Of a stretch of DNA of 64,000 nucleotides, positions 45,429-56,197 are shown one piece after another. The notes beneath the pieces are model-generated. The model searched no databases and was not told the origin of the DNA. It was given only the letters and a program-made list of their open reading frames with translations. The position numbers and the translations under genes are program-made. The DNA lies in contig NC_133536.1 in assembly GCF_048544455.1 (NCBI RefSeq), positions 27,530,152 through 27,594,151 of the forward strand, written 5' to 3'. Origin of the DNA: Silene latifolia (lineage: Eukaryota > Streptophyta > Magnoliopsida > Caryophyllales > Caryophyllaceae). How positions within the stretch are numbered: the first letter of the stretch is position 1; every line of letters begins with the position of its first letter.

Positions 45429-46440
45429 TAGGACCAAAAGGTGGGAGGAAGCCACGCTTGAGTGAGGAGGGAAAGACCCGTTTCAACAATGTGACGTTGT
45501 CGCCGTTCAGCGTATTCATTGTGCTCAGGTGTGTGAGGAGGTGACGTAAGATGAGTGATGCCCAACGAGGTAATTGTGGGTGTAAGCTTGGTGTACTCAC
45601 CACCATTATCCGAGTAAAGTTAAATTAGAGGTTTATTAAAATATTTTTCGACGAGTGTGCAGAAGCGAATAAAAACAGCCAGTGTATCAGACTTGCGTCG
45701 TAAGGGGTAGAGCCAAATATACTTGGTGAAATGATCGACAAATATTAGATAGTATTTGAAATTGTCGAGGGAATAGTGTAGTGACGTCCACACGTCTGAA
45801 AACACGAGTTCTAAGGGTGAAGAAGACGAGAGGGAAGATAAATGAAACGGTAACTTGTGACTTTTATTAATAATGCAAGGATTACAATGCGTAAATTGAG
45901 ATGAACTAATAGAAAGATTAAATTGTTGATTTATTGTTGTAAGAATAGATGAAGATGGATGGCCTAGACGGTGATGCCATGTGAGAGAGGAAGGAGAGGC
46001 AGCACCAAGACATGCTACCGCAGAGGACGAAGGATGCCACTCATATAATCCAGAGTTATTGTGGCCGTGAAGAAGAATCAGTCCCGTGTTGCGATCCTTA
46101 AGACAAAAGGATTTATGTGAGAAGAAAGCAAGGGCATTATTATCCAAACATAATTGAGATATGGACAGAATATTGCGAGAAATAGAGGGGACATGTAAAA
46201 CATTATTAAAATGAACAATAGAAGAAGAAGATTGGAAAGAGAATGAACCAATGTTTTGAATAGGGAGGGAAGAGCCATCACCAATGATCAATTCATCAGT
46301 GCCATCGTACGGTGTATGAAGGGCAAGGGTGTCAAGGTCCTGAGTGATGTGATTGGTGGCTCCACTGTCAAGGATCTAGGGACGTGGTGTAGGGGAGGAG
46401 ATGGTGGCAACGGTGTGTGCTTGAGGTGTATAAGGAGTTC
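45429..46440 (-). pseudogene. Copia protease and integrase
   Basis: The protease site LDSGATNHIT lies near 46345-46375. The integrase zinc region reads WHHRLGHPS ... HCNPC, and the core has FSDVWTS, then SDNGGEYTK and a segment with PEHNEYAERR. A single in-frame TAA just before SDNGGE (near 45617) breaks the core. Frames for gag, protease and integrase are otherwise in the same phase, as usual for a copia polyprotein. Confidence 0.85.
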
Positions 46441-46682
46441 ATGGTTGATAGGGATGGCGTGGAGGGATAGTGATGTGTGGGAATTGGCGTTTAAAATCGT
46501 TACACTTCTCGAGAAAGTGTCCCTGGTGGTGACACCATTGGCACTTTCCTTTGAAGGGTGTTTTGGTGGAGGTATTTTTGGTGTTGGATTGGTGAGACTT
46601 GAGAGGGGGGAGTAGGCAGTATGCCAGCCGAGGTGTTGGGTTTGGGGGAGGAACAGTTGTAGGATTTATAAGAGGCAGTGAG
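46441..46682 (-). pseudogene. Copia gag C-terminus with zinc knuckle
   Basis: The minus frame encodes CQWCHHQGHFLEKC, the CX2CX4HX4C nucleocapsid knuckle, and Pro-rich flanks. It is truncated upstream by the gypsy LTR starting at 46683. Confidence 0.8.
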
Positions 46683-47076
46683 TGTAACACCCCCATACTC
46701 CAAGTGCCTTACCAGGACCACTCAGGTATAAGGATGCTACCATCTCGGTTACCCGAGGCAATGATAATCAAACAACAATAACGAAACAACGTTTATTATA
46801 AATAGTTTAACGAATAGTTACAATCCATGAAACCAACTAAAAGTGCGATACATTATTCTCAAACGACTGTCTAACTGAAAAGTAAATAAACTAAGGCTAC
46901 AGCGGAAGACTCCTATCATCATGTCGTGGCATCCCGCTATCCCAAAGACTCATCTCAATACCTGCTCAATATCTGCTCACCATCCCCGAATGGATCACCG
47001 CAGTTTACAAAACAACACCGGGTCGCACTAATCACACAATCAATATAGATAACAATAATAAGATAAACAGACAAAC

Positions 47077-47104
47077 TTGTCACACACACACACACACACA
47101 CACC
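47077..47104. repeat. (CA)n microsatellite
   Basis: About 13 CA units within the gypsy LTR. Confidence 0.8.
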
Positions 47105-47832
47105 ACCAACTCCCATCATCTCAATACGACCGTCCACCGGACCACCACGCCAGATGGGGGACCGCAGCCGTTCCCACCTAAGCCCCGCTCATCATACCGA
47201 GCGATAACCCTGTCCATTAATGTGCACATCCCCTTCCGTGGCGGGTTCCACGAAGGGCGAAACTAGGGCATGAAGCCACTCCCGCAAGTGACTCCACTTA
47301 GCCGAGAACGCATCTCGAGAACCATCAACAGCAATAACAACCACAAACACAATACAATCATCATATCAAACAACCAAATACAACACATCACCAATATCCC
47401 ATTATGGGACTAATACTGAGTAGGAAATCCTACCTGGAAAGCACAACAGTCAGACGGTATCAACAGCTGAGTCAAAAAGCCTCTTCTACGAACCCTCCTC
47501 CTATCATATAACACATATAGGCTATACATCACATACTACACACAAAACCCCCAATCTCTAAATTAGGGTTTAACCAAACTTAACAAAACATTATAAAAAT
47601 TATATTAAAATCTTACCCTCGACGCAAGGAACTCAACGACACGAATAACGACAAGAACCGACCGTCTGAACTCCGGGAATTGCTAAGAATGCGATTAGGA
47701 AGATGAACTGGTTGCTTTCTCTCTTAAACAGGGTTTTAGGTTTTGTAAAAGTGATTTAAAACGATGACGATTATGTTTAAATACCCTAATCGCGTAATTA
47801 ACAAAACCCGAGAAAACTCCCCGTAAAACCGG

Positions 47833-47986
47833 ACACTCGATCGAGTACCCAAGGTACTCGATCGAGTACCCCCTTACTCGATCGAGTACCCCAGCTACTC
47901 GATCGAGTACCCAACAGGTCAGAAACTATTTTATTTCGCAACTTACCCTTACTCGACAGAGTAAGGGCTACTCGATAGAGTACCCC
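47833..47986. repeat. ACTCGATCGAGTACCC palindrome array
   Basis: Four perfect CTCGATCGAG palindromes in about 80 bp (47836, 47857, 47878, 47899), each followed by TACCC, then two degenerate ones (ACTCGACAGAGTA, ACTCGATAGAGTA). They lie in the LTR about 30-180 bp from its sense start. Confidence 0.8.
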
Positions 47987-48769
47987 AAGACTTATAAATA
48001 CGGAGTATTACAGTCTTCCCTCCTTAAAAGAACTTCGTCCCCGAAGTTCAACCCATACATAAAAAACAACCATACTGACTCGACCAAGACACACCAACTT
48101 AGCTAAGGACTCAAGAACTCGACCGAACATAGAACATGAACTCTTAACCCCCATTCTACTAACTATGTTTACTTCCACAACATGATCACTGTATCGTATC
48201 TACCACATATATATCTCTCACGACACCAACTCCATACATAATCAACTACCATCCTCTAATGCTGCTAGCTCCATAATATCATCAACTATCAAACCCAATA
48301 CCAAGACACTCATAGACATCAAACGGAATGTTACATTCTACCACCCTTAAAAGGAACTTCGTCCTCGAAGTTTACTCACACTCGTAACCTCATCATCCAA
48401 CTGTCAACACTAGCGAAATATTCTCACACTCCTAAACATCACGCTACTACATGCACGGTCATGACCTTTAATAAAATCACCCACAACACGAATCGATCTT
48501 TATTCTACATCAAGACTCAACTTCCGAATATATTACCATATGTACAACCATCAAAATCTGTTTATCGCATCCTACTCCTCTTAAGACAAATGTTACGTCC
48601 TCGTAACTAACTAATACCAAACCTTATCAATACCTCATTACCCTCTTTACCACCACATGTCAAAGATAACCGTTTATAAACCAAACACTCACTATTCTTA
48701 TATCCAAGGCTCCCGTACATAAACATTTCTCATTCCTCAACTCATTCGGCATAGCACCTAACCTATACC

Positions 48770-51181
48770 TGTGGACAGCGGGCCGCCCACGGGGGCGCTT
48801 GGTGAGAAACGAGGGACAAGCGTTTGCATTTTGTAAGGAGTCGCCACCAATTTTTATGGGAAATTGGAACCGTTCGAATACCTCGTGTCATGTCAAGACA
48901 CAAAGTAGTGACATGAACACTAAGCAATCGTTACCCTTAGCATTCTATGTCTAGAATGACTCTCGTGGATGCCAATGAACACGGGTGCTCACGGAGATGG
49001 AGTAAGGGGTGAGGGTACGTATTAGGAAGCTCTTTTGATCGAACACCTAATCCCGCCCGCCTCGATAGCGGCCTCTACTAATGATTAGGGAAGTTATTTA
49101 TACTCGATATATCGTCGGCTATATGCATGCAATGCAACATCCAAGTTTTAATCCTAGCATGTGAGAATTAATACTAAGTCGGTTGACACGTAATTAGCAT
49201 ACAATTTGGTCGAAGTAGGATTTAAATTCAATTACATGTGAAAAACATACGAATGAATAAAAGAAATACAATAACTATAAATTACAATATAATTACATTA
49301 ATTACAAGGGATTAGGCGATTTATGTCGAAAATACCTTTAAAACGGATAATTTGAGAAAAAGAATAGAAGAAATAAAAAAAAAAGAATTTAACGAACAGA
49401 AATTAGCGATATTACGGTTAATAGTTAATTAATACGTAAACTAAATAACTAGGTCAAGGCCGAAACGGAGTTCAGGGACAGAAATCATCCTGGAACAGGC
49501 GCAGCAGAAACTGCGCCCTCTGGAAGAGGCGCAACAGTTGCTGCGTCTGTTACAAGGGTGAGTTCTGGCTGTGAAGCCGGAACTGCAAGTCGTTAATGTC
49601 GATTGGTAATTTTAATGAATTGACTCGGATGAAAGTGATTAACAGGTTAATTACATGTGAATGGGTCATAAAAGCAGTAAAACATGGATGAGACGGAATT
49701 AAACGGATAAATTATGTGAAGGGACGATGTTAATGAATGATTAATTAGTGACATCGGTGAATGGAACAAACTAAACAATTAATTAGACTAAACATGACGA
49801 CTGATGACGAATCATGGAAAACAAATATATCAATGACGAATCTCAGAAACCCAATATGAACAGATTGAACTTCTAAAATCCGGGTTTGAATACTAAAGAC
49901 GAAAACCCGTAAATATTGATTATTTAGGATTTAAGTCGGAACAATGATGAATTAAACATGTTAATGATGAATGAATAATATACATATGAAATTATTAATG
50001 ACGATGTGAACGAATCAACGGAAAACAATTGAAAGCAAATATAAACGAAAGACGCAATTACGAGAGGACGAAGAAGAAGAAAAGAAGCGAGAATCTGCGG
50101 CCCTCACGAAGAGGCGCAGCAGAACTGCGCTCCTTCGAAGAGGTGCGGCGATTCTTTGCGTCTTTTCTCGACGTCTCATCTCATCGGAAATCCGCAAAAA
50201 CAGAGTTTTAAAGCACGGTTTTAGAAATCGATTTTAATGGTGTTTTCGACATAAATCTTACAATGATGATTATACAATAAAGTAAAGTACGATAAATAAA
50301 AGAGGATTATACACCCTCAGACTTACATGTTGACGGAACGAGATGAACTAAGAAAATCGACTAGTGAATGCTCGACGCGAATGCAAGGAAAGAGTGCCCT
50401 CGTAAGAGGAAAACGATTGATTAATTTAAATTGATTATGTGTAGTTGGTCAAATTGGTCGGTCATGCAACGGAGAGGCTGGTACCCGGAAAGATCCGAGC
50501 TTACGTGGTCGGAAGTCCAAGCACGTAGGCGCCAATTAGTAAGAATGAAGTCTAGAATGCAAAGGGAGAAGAGAAGGGCGGACACTCGCGTGAGAAATAT
50601 GAGGAACGAAAGCTCCTATTTATACTAATCACGTGAAGGAATAGGGTTTCGGAGACTCTTTGGAAGTGAATCTCGGAAAGATATAAAAAAGATACGTAAA
50701 TCATGCATAGAAGGGCCTGGAAAAAGGCGCAGCAGACCATCGCGTCCCTTGGAAGAGGCGCAAAGACTGCTGCGTCTGTTCCCGAGGAGGTTTCCTCCGT
50801 CAAGAAAGATTTCCGCGTTTGAGTTATGGTAGGACGGAAATAATTCGGTTATCTTTTGAATATTACGGGATATTATTTGCCAAAAGATAAAATTTGTGAA
50901 ATATGGAATAGAAATATCCGGAACATTCCAGAACATTCTGACTCGGGATTTAACAGTTATCAGAAAATGGAGACGGTTTTTGACCCGGACTCCGAATATA
51001 CTCTAATTACTGCCAAAACGACCGTATCAGGACGTAGATGACAACTAAGAGGTTGACATTAATATTTGAGCAAACACTTGACGATAATCTTACGAACTGT
51101 CACAAATCGTTCCGTGAATCAAACATGCGGCCCAATCATCACCGGGTGGTTTGCGGGAGGTGCAGAAACGAGGTGTCTACA
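48770..51181 (-). repeat. Tat/Ogre-type 3' LTR (2412 bp)
   Basis: The minus strand starts TGTAGACACCTCGTTTC and ends CCCGCTGTCCACA. It contains three GGCGCAGCAG-type hairpin modules (49497-49551, 50107-50165, 50718-50785). The matching 5' LTR is outside the window, so the left end is judged only from the TG...CA form. Confidence 0.7.
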
Positions 51182-51195
51182 GAGCCCCCACTTTG
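51182..51195 (-). other. Polypurine tract of the Tat element
   Basis: The minus strand reads CAAAGTGGGGGCTC directly before the LTR start. Confidence 0.65.
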
Positions 51196-51639
51196 ACTGA
51201 GGCTTGGACAAGGCGAAAGTCAAAGTATAGCCATCAGGTCAATCGACGATTACAACCTGACGACTATGGCGACGCGAGGCGGCTCAAGGGATCTGAGCCA
51301 AGGACCTGTCGTCGGGAACATTTTAGAGTCTGTCGACTTCCGGGGAGGGTCGTTTAAAGTCCATTAGACTACGTAAGGAGGCTCGCCAGCCATAAGAAGA
51401 GACCATACCTGAGACTTCTTCTCGAGATGCTTTCGGAGGTGCTAAGGGTAAGACCTAAAAGTTATATAAGGATTGTGCTAGGGTGTGGGACCCTAAAGGA
51501 AAGCATTGACGGGAAGGAGGCCAAATATGAGTTTCGACCTAAGGGTAACTAAGGTTTGAGTATGGGAACTTCCGGAGAACGACACCCTGTCGAACTCCGC
51601 GGGGAAACACAAAATATAGAAAGCAGCAGGACGTCGGTA

Positions 51640-51918
51640 GAAACTGCTGGGGGAATCCGCTTGCGTCGGTCTCAAACGAACTCTGGCGAAACTTGGGGTT
51701 GAATCTGCTTGCGTTGGTCTCAAGCGAACTCTTGTTGGGGAATATATTGACGACTAGGAACATCTTGATCGTCGGGGAAGAAGTCTTGCGTGAGCAGTAC
51801 TGCAAAATACTACTGCGCTGGGCAAAATAAATTGAGCAATACTGCAAAATACTGCTGCGCGGGATAAAATGGGTTTGGACAATACTGCAAAATACTGTCG
51901 CGCTGGATAAAATGCGGA
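51640..51918. repeat. Two short tandem repeats in the Tat 3' region
   Basis: A roughly 50-bp unit containing GCTTGCGTYGGTCTCAARCG occurs twice (51640-51735). A 41-44 bp unit containing ACTGCAAAATACTGCTGCGC occurs three times (51794-51918). Minus-strand frames over them are artefacts. Confidence 0.65.
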
Positions 51919-52247
51919 CCGAAACAAAAGAAAATCGTCGAAACGGACCAGAAGGATATAATAGCATTGAAGAAGAGGCGCACCAAAGATGGGCCCACAA
52001 ATAACGAACTCATAACGAATTTTTGAAAATTCGTGTGGAGGGAACAAAAGGAAGAGGTGCAGCAAAAGCTGCGTCTCTTGGAAGAGGCGCAGCGCCTGCT
52101 GCGTCTTTTCCCCAATTTGGCAATTTCCGCGTAAAAACGCGAAATCAGGAGGTTTATGTTTCACTATTTCGAAACTCAATTCCTTCAATTTCTCTCTCAA
52201 ATCTTCACCATTTCCGTCGAGGTTGGATTCAAAAGCTTGCTTTAAAT

Positions 52248-55244
52248 ATGACTAACCGAGGTATGTGTCTTAATCTTGCATTAACCATCCGTATTTGTCG
52301 AATTTCGAGCCGCAATAACTAGGGTTTTCGACCCTTTTTGATCGAAAATTTGGGGCTTTTCCCCCAAATGGATTTGCTTTGCCAAATTGATGCTAGAAAT
52401 GGATAGTAGGCAATGTTAGGAACATAACCATGTATTTACTTTGAATTTTCATCGAGTTTTGAGCCCTTGAGCGAATTTTGAGACGGTTTCACAGCTAAAC
52501 CGTAAATTGCTTCGAAAATAGCCTTAGGATTGTCCATTGGCGACGAAATTTGATATTTGGGATCCTTGGATGATGGGTAAACTTCCCTTCATTTCGAAAT
52601 TTTGGTTGGTGACAACTTTTTCAGGGCACCTTTCCAGAGCATAATCGTCGTTATAACGAAATGCTGCCGAATTTTCAACTCAAACCCGGGAACTAAGCTT
52701 TGACTTGGACTTGACTTGACCCAATTTATCACATGAGTGATCGGGTTGGCGGGGATATGACCAAAGATGGCCAGAAAGGACAGTTTTCAGGGCTCCGGAG
52801 GCTCGAAAACTTCTTAACAAAGGCTCGCCGTCAAGTGACGCGGCCTAAATTTACTTCAATATTGCAGGTGAAGGGGCTTCTACTTCTGGGAGGACTCCCA
52901 TGGAGGTAGACGCCAGTGCGGTTGAGGAGGCTTTGGAGCAGGCTTTCACCGACGCGGTGATGGCCACTGGAGACGGGGCACACGAGGAGGCTGAGGAGGA
53001 GGAGGCCCCGAGACGGGCCAACGTCAGGCGAGGAGGTCGTCAGCTGAGGGGAGCTCCCGCGTGGGCTGAGACTTAGGAGAGTAGGCACCTCGTGTGGGCT
53101 GCAGAGGGTCACCTATCCTACAGGACGGTGAAGAGCTTGGTAAATAAGAATTCACTACTCCTCACCCATTCTCTTTCATTCTTTTGTCCAAACTTCTTGC
53201 AAATTTCAGTCAAAACTAAAGATAGCTTTGCTTCAAATCATAATAGGAGGCCGGGAACATCAGGTCGTTCTCGGGTTACACGACAGCGATGGAGCATTAC
53301 GAGCGGCTGTCGGCGGAGGAGAGGGCCATGATCGAGCGCGGAGCGTTTGGTCCTCTGGTTCAGGTTTGGAGGGATATCGTGAAGAGGAAGCTGCGGGCTA
53401 ACCTTAGCCTGGTCCGTGCTTTCTTGGATCGGTTCTGGGATACGACTTCCACGTTTCACTTGCCTTTTGGTGAGGTGGGAGTCACTCTGGAGGACTACGG
53501 CATGATTTCGGGCCTGCCGTGCGGGACCGAGGAGATGGTGTGGCCGGAGACTGCCATGAGAGCGGATTCGGCCGAGGCGAGGAGGTTGATCGGCTGGAAC
53601 CTGTCGCCGAGGGTCATTGCGATCTTAGGGCTTGGTACCCGCACCTACGTCCGAGATTACTTTGCGGGGAAGACCCCGAGTCGGTGACGATTGATGGGAG
53701 GGAGACTGCTCCTCCTCCTTGTACAGATGAGCAGAGAGCTCGTCTGTGGCTTTGGTGGTTCTTGTCTTCGATTTACCTCGGAGACAAGGGCGAGAGGCTA
53801 TCGACGAAGCTTCTTCCCTTTCTTGCTGACCTGAGTTCCCTAGGACGTTGGGACTGGGTCACAGCTGGTTTTGCGGTCCTCATCCGATTCATGAGGGCCA
53901 TGGTTCGTCCGGAGTTGATGGAGAAGGGGACTTCTCCTGGCGCTGTCGGACCTGGACTACTGTTGGAGGTATGAACCTTCCCTTAGACCGAAATAAATTC
54001 TTTTCTTTGTCGAATCACGAAAGATCGTCATTGATTGTTTTTCTTTTACAGGCATGGGTGTACTCTTACTTCCCGAGTCTCGCGCCGAAGAGGACAGAGC
54101 CGCTGGAGAAGGCCTATCCCGTGGTGAGGGATTGGGTGATGTGTCGGACGAAGAGCAAGCGCTCTTCTCACAATGTCTACCGGCGGATGTGAACGCCCTT
54201 CACCGAGCAAACGTGTGAGTATCCCACTTGTATTTATATCTCTTGTACTCTGCTTTCACTTGACCATAGGAATGATCTTTGCCTTATATTGTCGCAAAGG
54301 GTGCCTGCACTTGGGCGGAGTACGCTGGAGCGCCTCCTTTCGTCGCTGAGGTCCTTCGACCTAGGAGTCCGAGTCGGCTGTTGTTGTGGACGTCGATGGG
54401 TCCTGTGTGGTATCTGGGCGAGCGTTTGGCTCGTCAGTGCTCTCGGGCGCGTTGACGGTTCCCATTGACCCTCCGAGGACGATGTTCGGGGAGCCTACCG
54501 AGGCCGAGAGGGAGGCGGACCCGGGTGCCGATGGCGACGACCTTCTTCCGCTCGGCGAGGACTACTCGGCGTTCCTTTACGGGAGGTTGGCGTACTGGCC
54601 AGTAGTGGTGAGCATCCTTTACTTTTCTTGATTTGATTTCGAGAGTTATGATGAAAGATCATCGATTAATGAGAGCTTATTTGTCTTTGCAGGAGGTCGA
54701 GGCGGCGGGCGTCGAGCCCCCAGTGTACCCCGAGACTCTTGAGTACACTGACGCGACCGGGAGGACGACGATCTCCGAGTTGCGTGACTTTGACGTGGCT
54801 GTGACGGATGCTGGCTTAGACGACTGGCAGCATCTGATTCGGAGGGTGAGCCTCCACCTTATGTACCTTTCGTGTAAGAACACATTTGATTGAACTTGTT
54901 CACTTTACTGAGGATTCTTTTGAAATGCAGGTCGCGCCATCTCGGTTTGTGGCACTATGGAGGGTGGCGAACCGGCTACGAGCTACCGCCATCGAGGCAC
55001 TTGTCGGTGGTCGAGGTCGTCAGGTATGAACCTCGTTTGATTTCTTTTGATTTTGATTTTCAGTTTTGTTTGAGTTGATTGACATGAGCCAATTTGTTGT
55101 TTACAGGGCGACCGCGAGCTGGAGCGAGAGTTGGCCCAGTCTCGGGAGGAGACGGCTCGCTTGTCGAGGGAGCTCGAGTTTCGGGACGCCGAGATTGCTG
55201 TTCTTACGGCGAGGGTTGCCGAGTTGGAGGGTGTCCATCAGTAG
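52248..55244 (+). pseudogene. Antisense gene with plant mobile domain, multi-exon, broken
   Basis: Plus-strand unit. Exon 1 (52248-52260) has MTNR. A GTATGT ... TTGCAG intron leads to exon 2 (52868-53139), Glu/Ala/Arg-rich. Exon 3 (53247-53968) carries the plant mobile domain (TTSTFHLPFGEVGVTLEDYG, ISGLPCG, WWFLSSIYLGDKG). Later exons are 54052-54212, about 54301-54609, 54694-54845, 54932-55020 and 55107-55244, ending in a coiled coil (ELERELAQSREETARLSREL). The phase between exons 1-3 is exact. An in-frame TAG (53074-53076), a frameshift near 53680, and others near 54170 and 54455 break this copy. Plant mobile domain proteins occur in retroelements and as domesticated genes in silencing. Its role here is unknown. 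Confidence 0.65.
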
Positions 55245-56089
55245 TTTGGCATCTGATTTGTAGACTTGTACATCTGATTTTGAAAGTTTTTTGGACTTGT
55301 TTGGGGCGCCAGCCCCCAGTTTGCTTGGACTTTGGATTTGGTTCGGGGCGCAAGCCCCCAGTTTGTTTGCACATTTGTATATATGATGGCCTGCGTGCCT
55401 TTGCTGCTGGGTTGTGTTGCTTGTACCTGCAGGTTAGTTCTTGGACAGGTTTGGTAGACAATGGTTTACGCCGTCATGCTGCCGAAATTTACATGGAAAT
55501 CACGTAAAACATACATTTTATACACATATGGCCTTAACTAACGCAAAAGAGACTCAAAAGTATACAAAAGGTGCAAAAATGCAAAAATAAAAAATAAAAA
55601 AATTTTGTCAGAAATGACCGGACGGTAGGGAGGGTTACCCCCTAAAAAAAGGAAAAAAAGAAATTTGTAAGTGTAGAAATGAAAATGTTGAAATGAAACA
55701 AAAGAGAATTTATTTCCTAAAAAATGAAATTAAAATGAAACTTATAAAATGTAATTAAAATGAAATTTTATTTCCTAAGAAAATAAAATAAAAAAAAAGA
55801 ATTAAGTGTGATGAAAATGGCGAAGGTGTCGATGTCGCCTCGAAATGTGTGCCCGCAAATTTAGGAAGTTGGAAACATGGTAAACTGCTCGTATTTACCA
55901 AAATAAAATCCCGTAGGAATAGGAAATTATTCGTTATAGAGTTAGGAAAGATCCCAACGCGGAAATCACAGGAGATGAGCACAGGGAAGAGGCGCAGATG
56001 AGTGCGTCGCTTTGAATAATAGGCGCAGCGGCGCCGCGCGCCTATTCCCAAGTTGGTCTCTCCTGGCGGATTTTGGAAACAGCAATTAG
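55245..56089. other. Spacer between the two antisense genes
   Basis: Two copies of a GGGGCGCMAGCCCCCAGTTTG motif (55301-55320, 55347-55366), then A-rich sequence and a GGCGCAG-type module at 55985-56050. Confidence 0.5.
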
Positions 56090-56097
56090 TATAAATA
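56090..56097 (+). promoter_or_regulatory. TATA box of the second antisense gene
   Basis: TATAAATA about 100 bp upstream of the ATG at 56198, and just after a GC-rich module (55985-56050). Confidence 0.6.
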
Positions 56098-56197
56098 GCA
56101 GCGTCGACGAAGCTTTAAGTCATATAATTCTTCCGTCTTTTCTCCGTTAATCTCATAAAAACTCCCAAAATAAATTTTCAAGAGAAAATTTGTCATC

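Larger units (their letters stand above)
44375..46682 (-). mobile_element. Truncated Ty1/copia element (minus)
   Basis: The 3' LTR is 44375-44580 (206 bp; ends TTCTCACA on minus; TATA-like CTAGTATAAATACC), preceded by the purine tract TGCAGGGGCATA. Inward lie RNase H, the end of RT, integrase, protease and the gag zinc knuckle. The gag N-terminus and the 5' LTR are cut off at 46683 by a gypsy LTR. Confidence 0.85.
46683..48769 (-). mobile_element. Gypsy element 3' end (LTR plus internal stub)
   Basis: The LTR 46683-48012 (1330 bp) reads on the minus strand from TGTAATACTCCGTATTT to GGGGGTGTTACA. The adjacent purine tract (minus AAGGAGGGAAGAC, 48013-48025) marks the 3' LTR, and the minus-strand sequence just inside reads ACTTCGGGGACGAAGTTC, common at the 3' end of chromovirus-type gypsy elements. 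The interior is interrupted at 48770 by the Tat element. A similar TTCGAGGACGAA plus purine tract occurs again near 48335-48360. Confidence 0.7.

Noticed and set aside
47077-47104. Val/Cys repeat in a minus-strand frame
   Set aside because: Product of the CA microsatellite.
50015-50211. Overlapping Arg-rich and Ser-rich frames
   Set aside because: Shadows of the GGCGCAG module and GAAGAA tracts in the Tat LTR.
51539-52200. Minus-strand frames with repeated SSILQYCS
   Set aside because: Readings of the 41-44 bp tandem repeat; no conserved domain.
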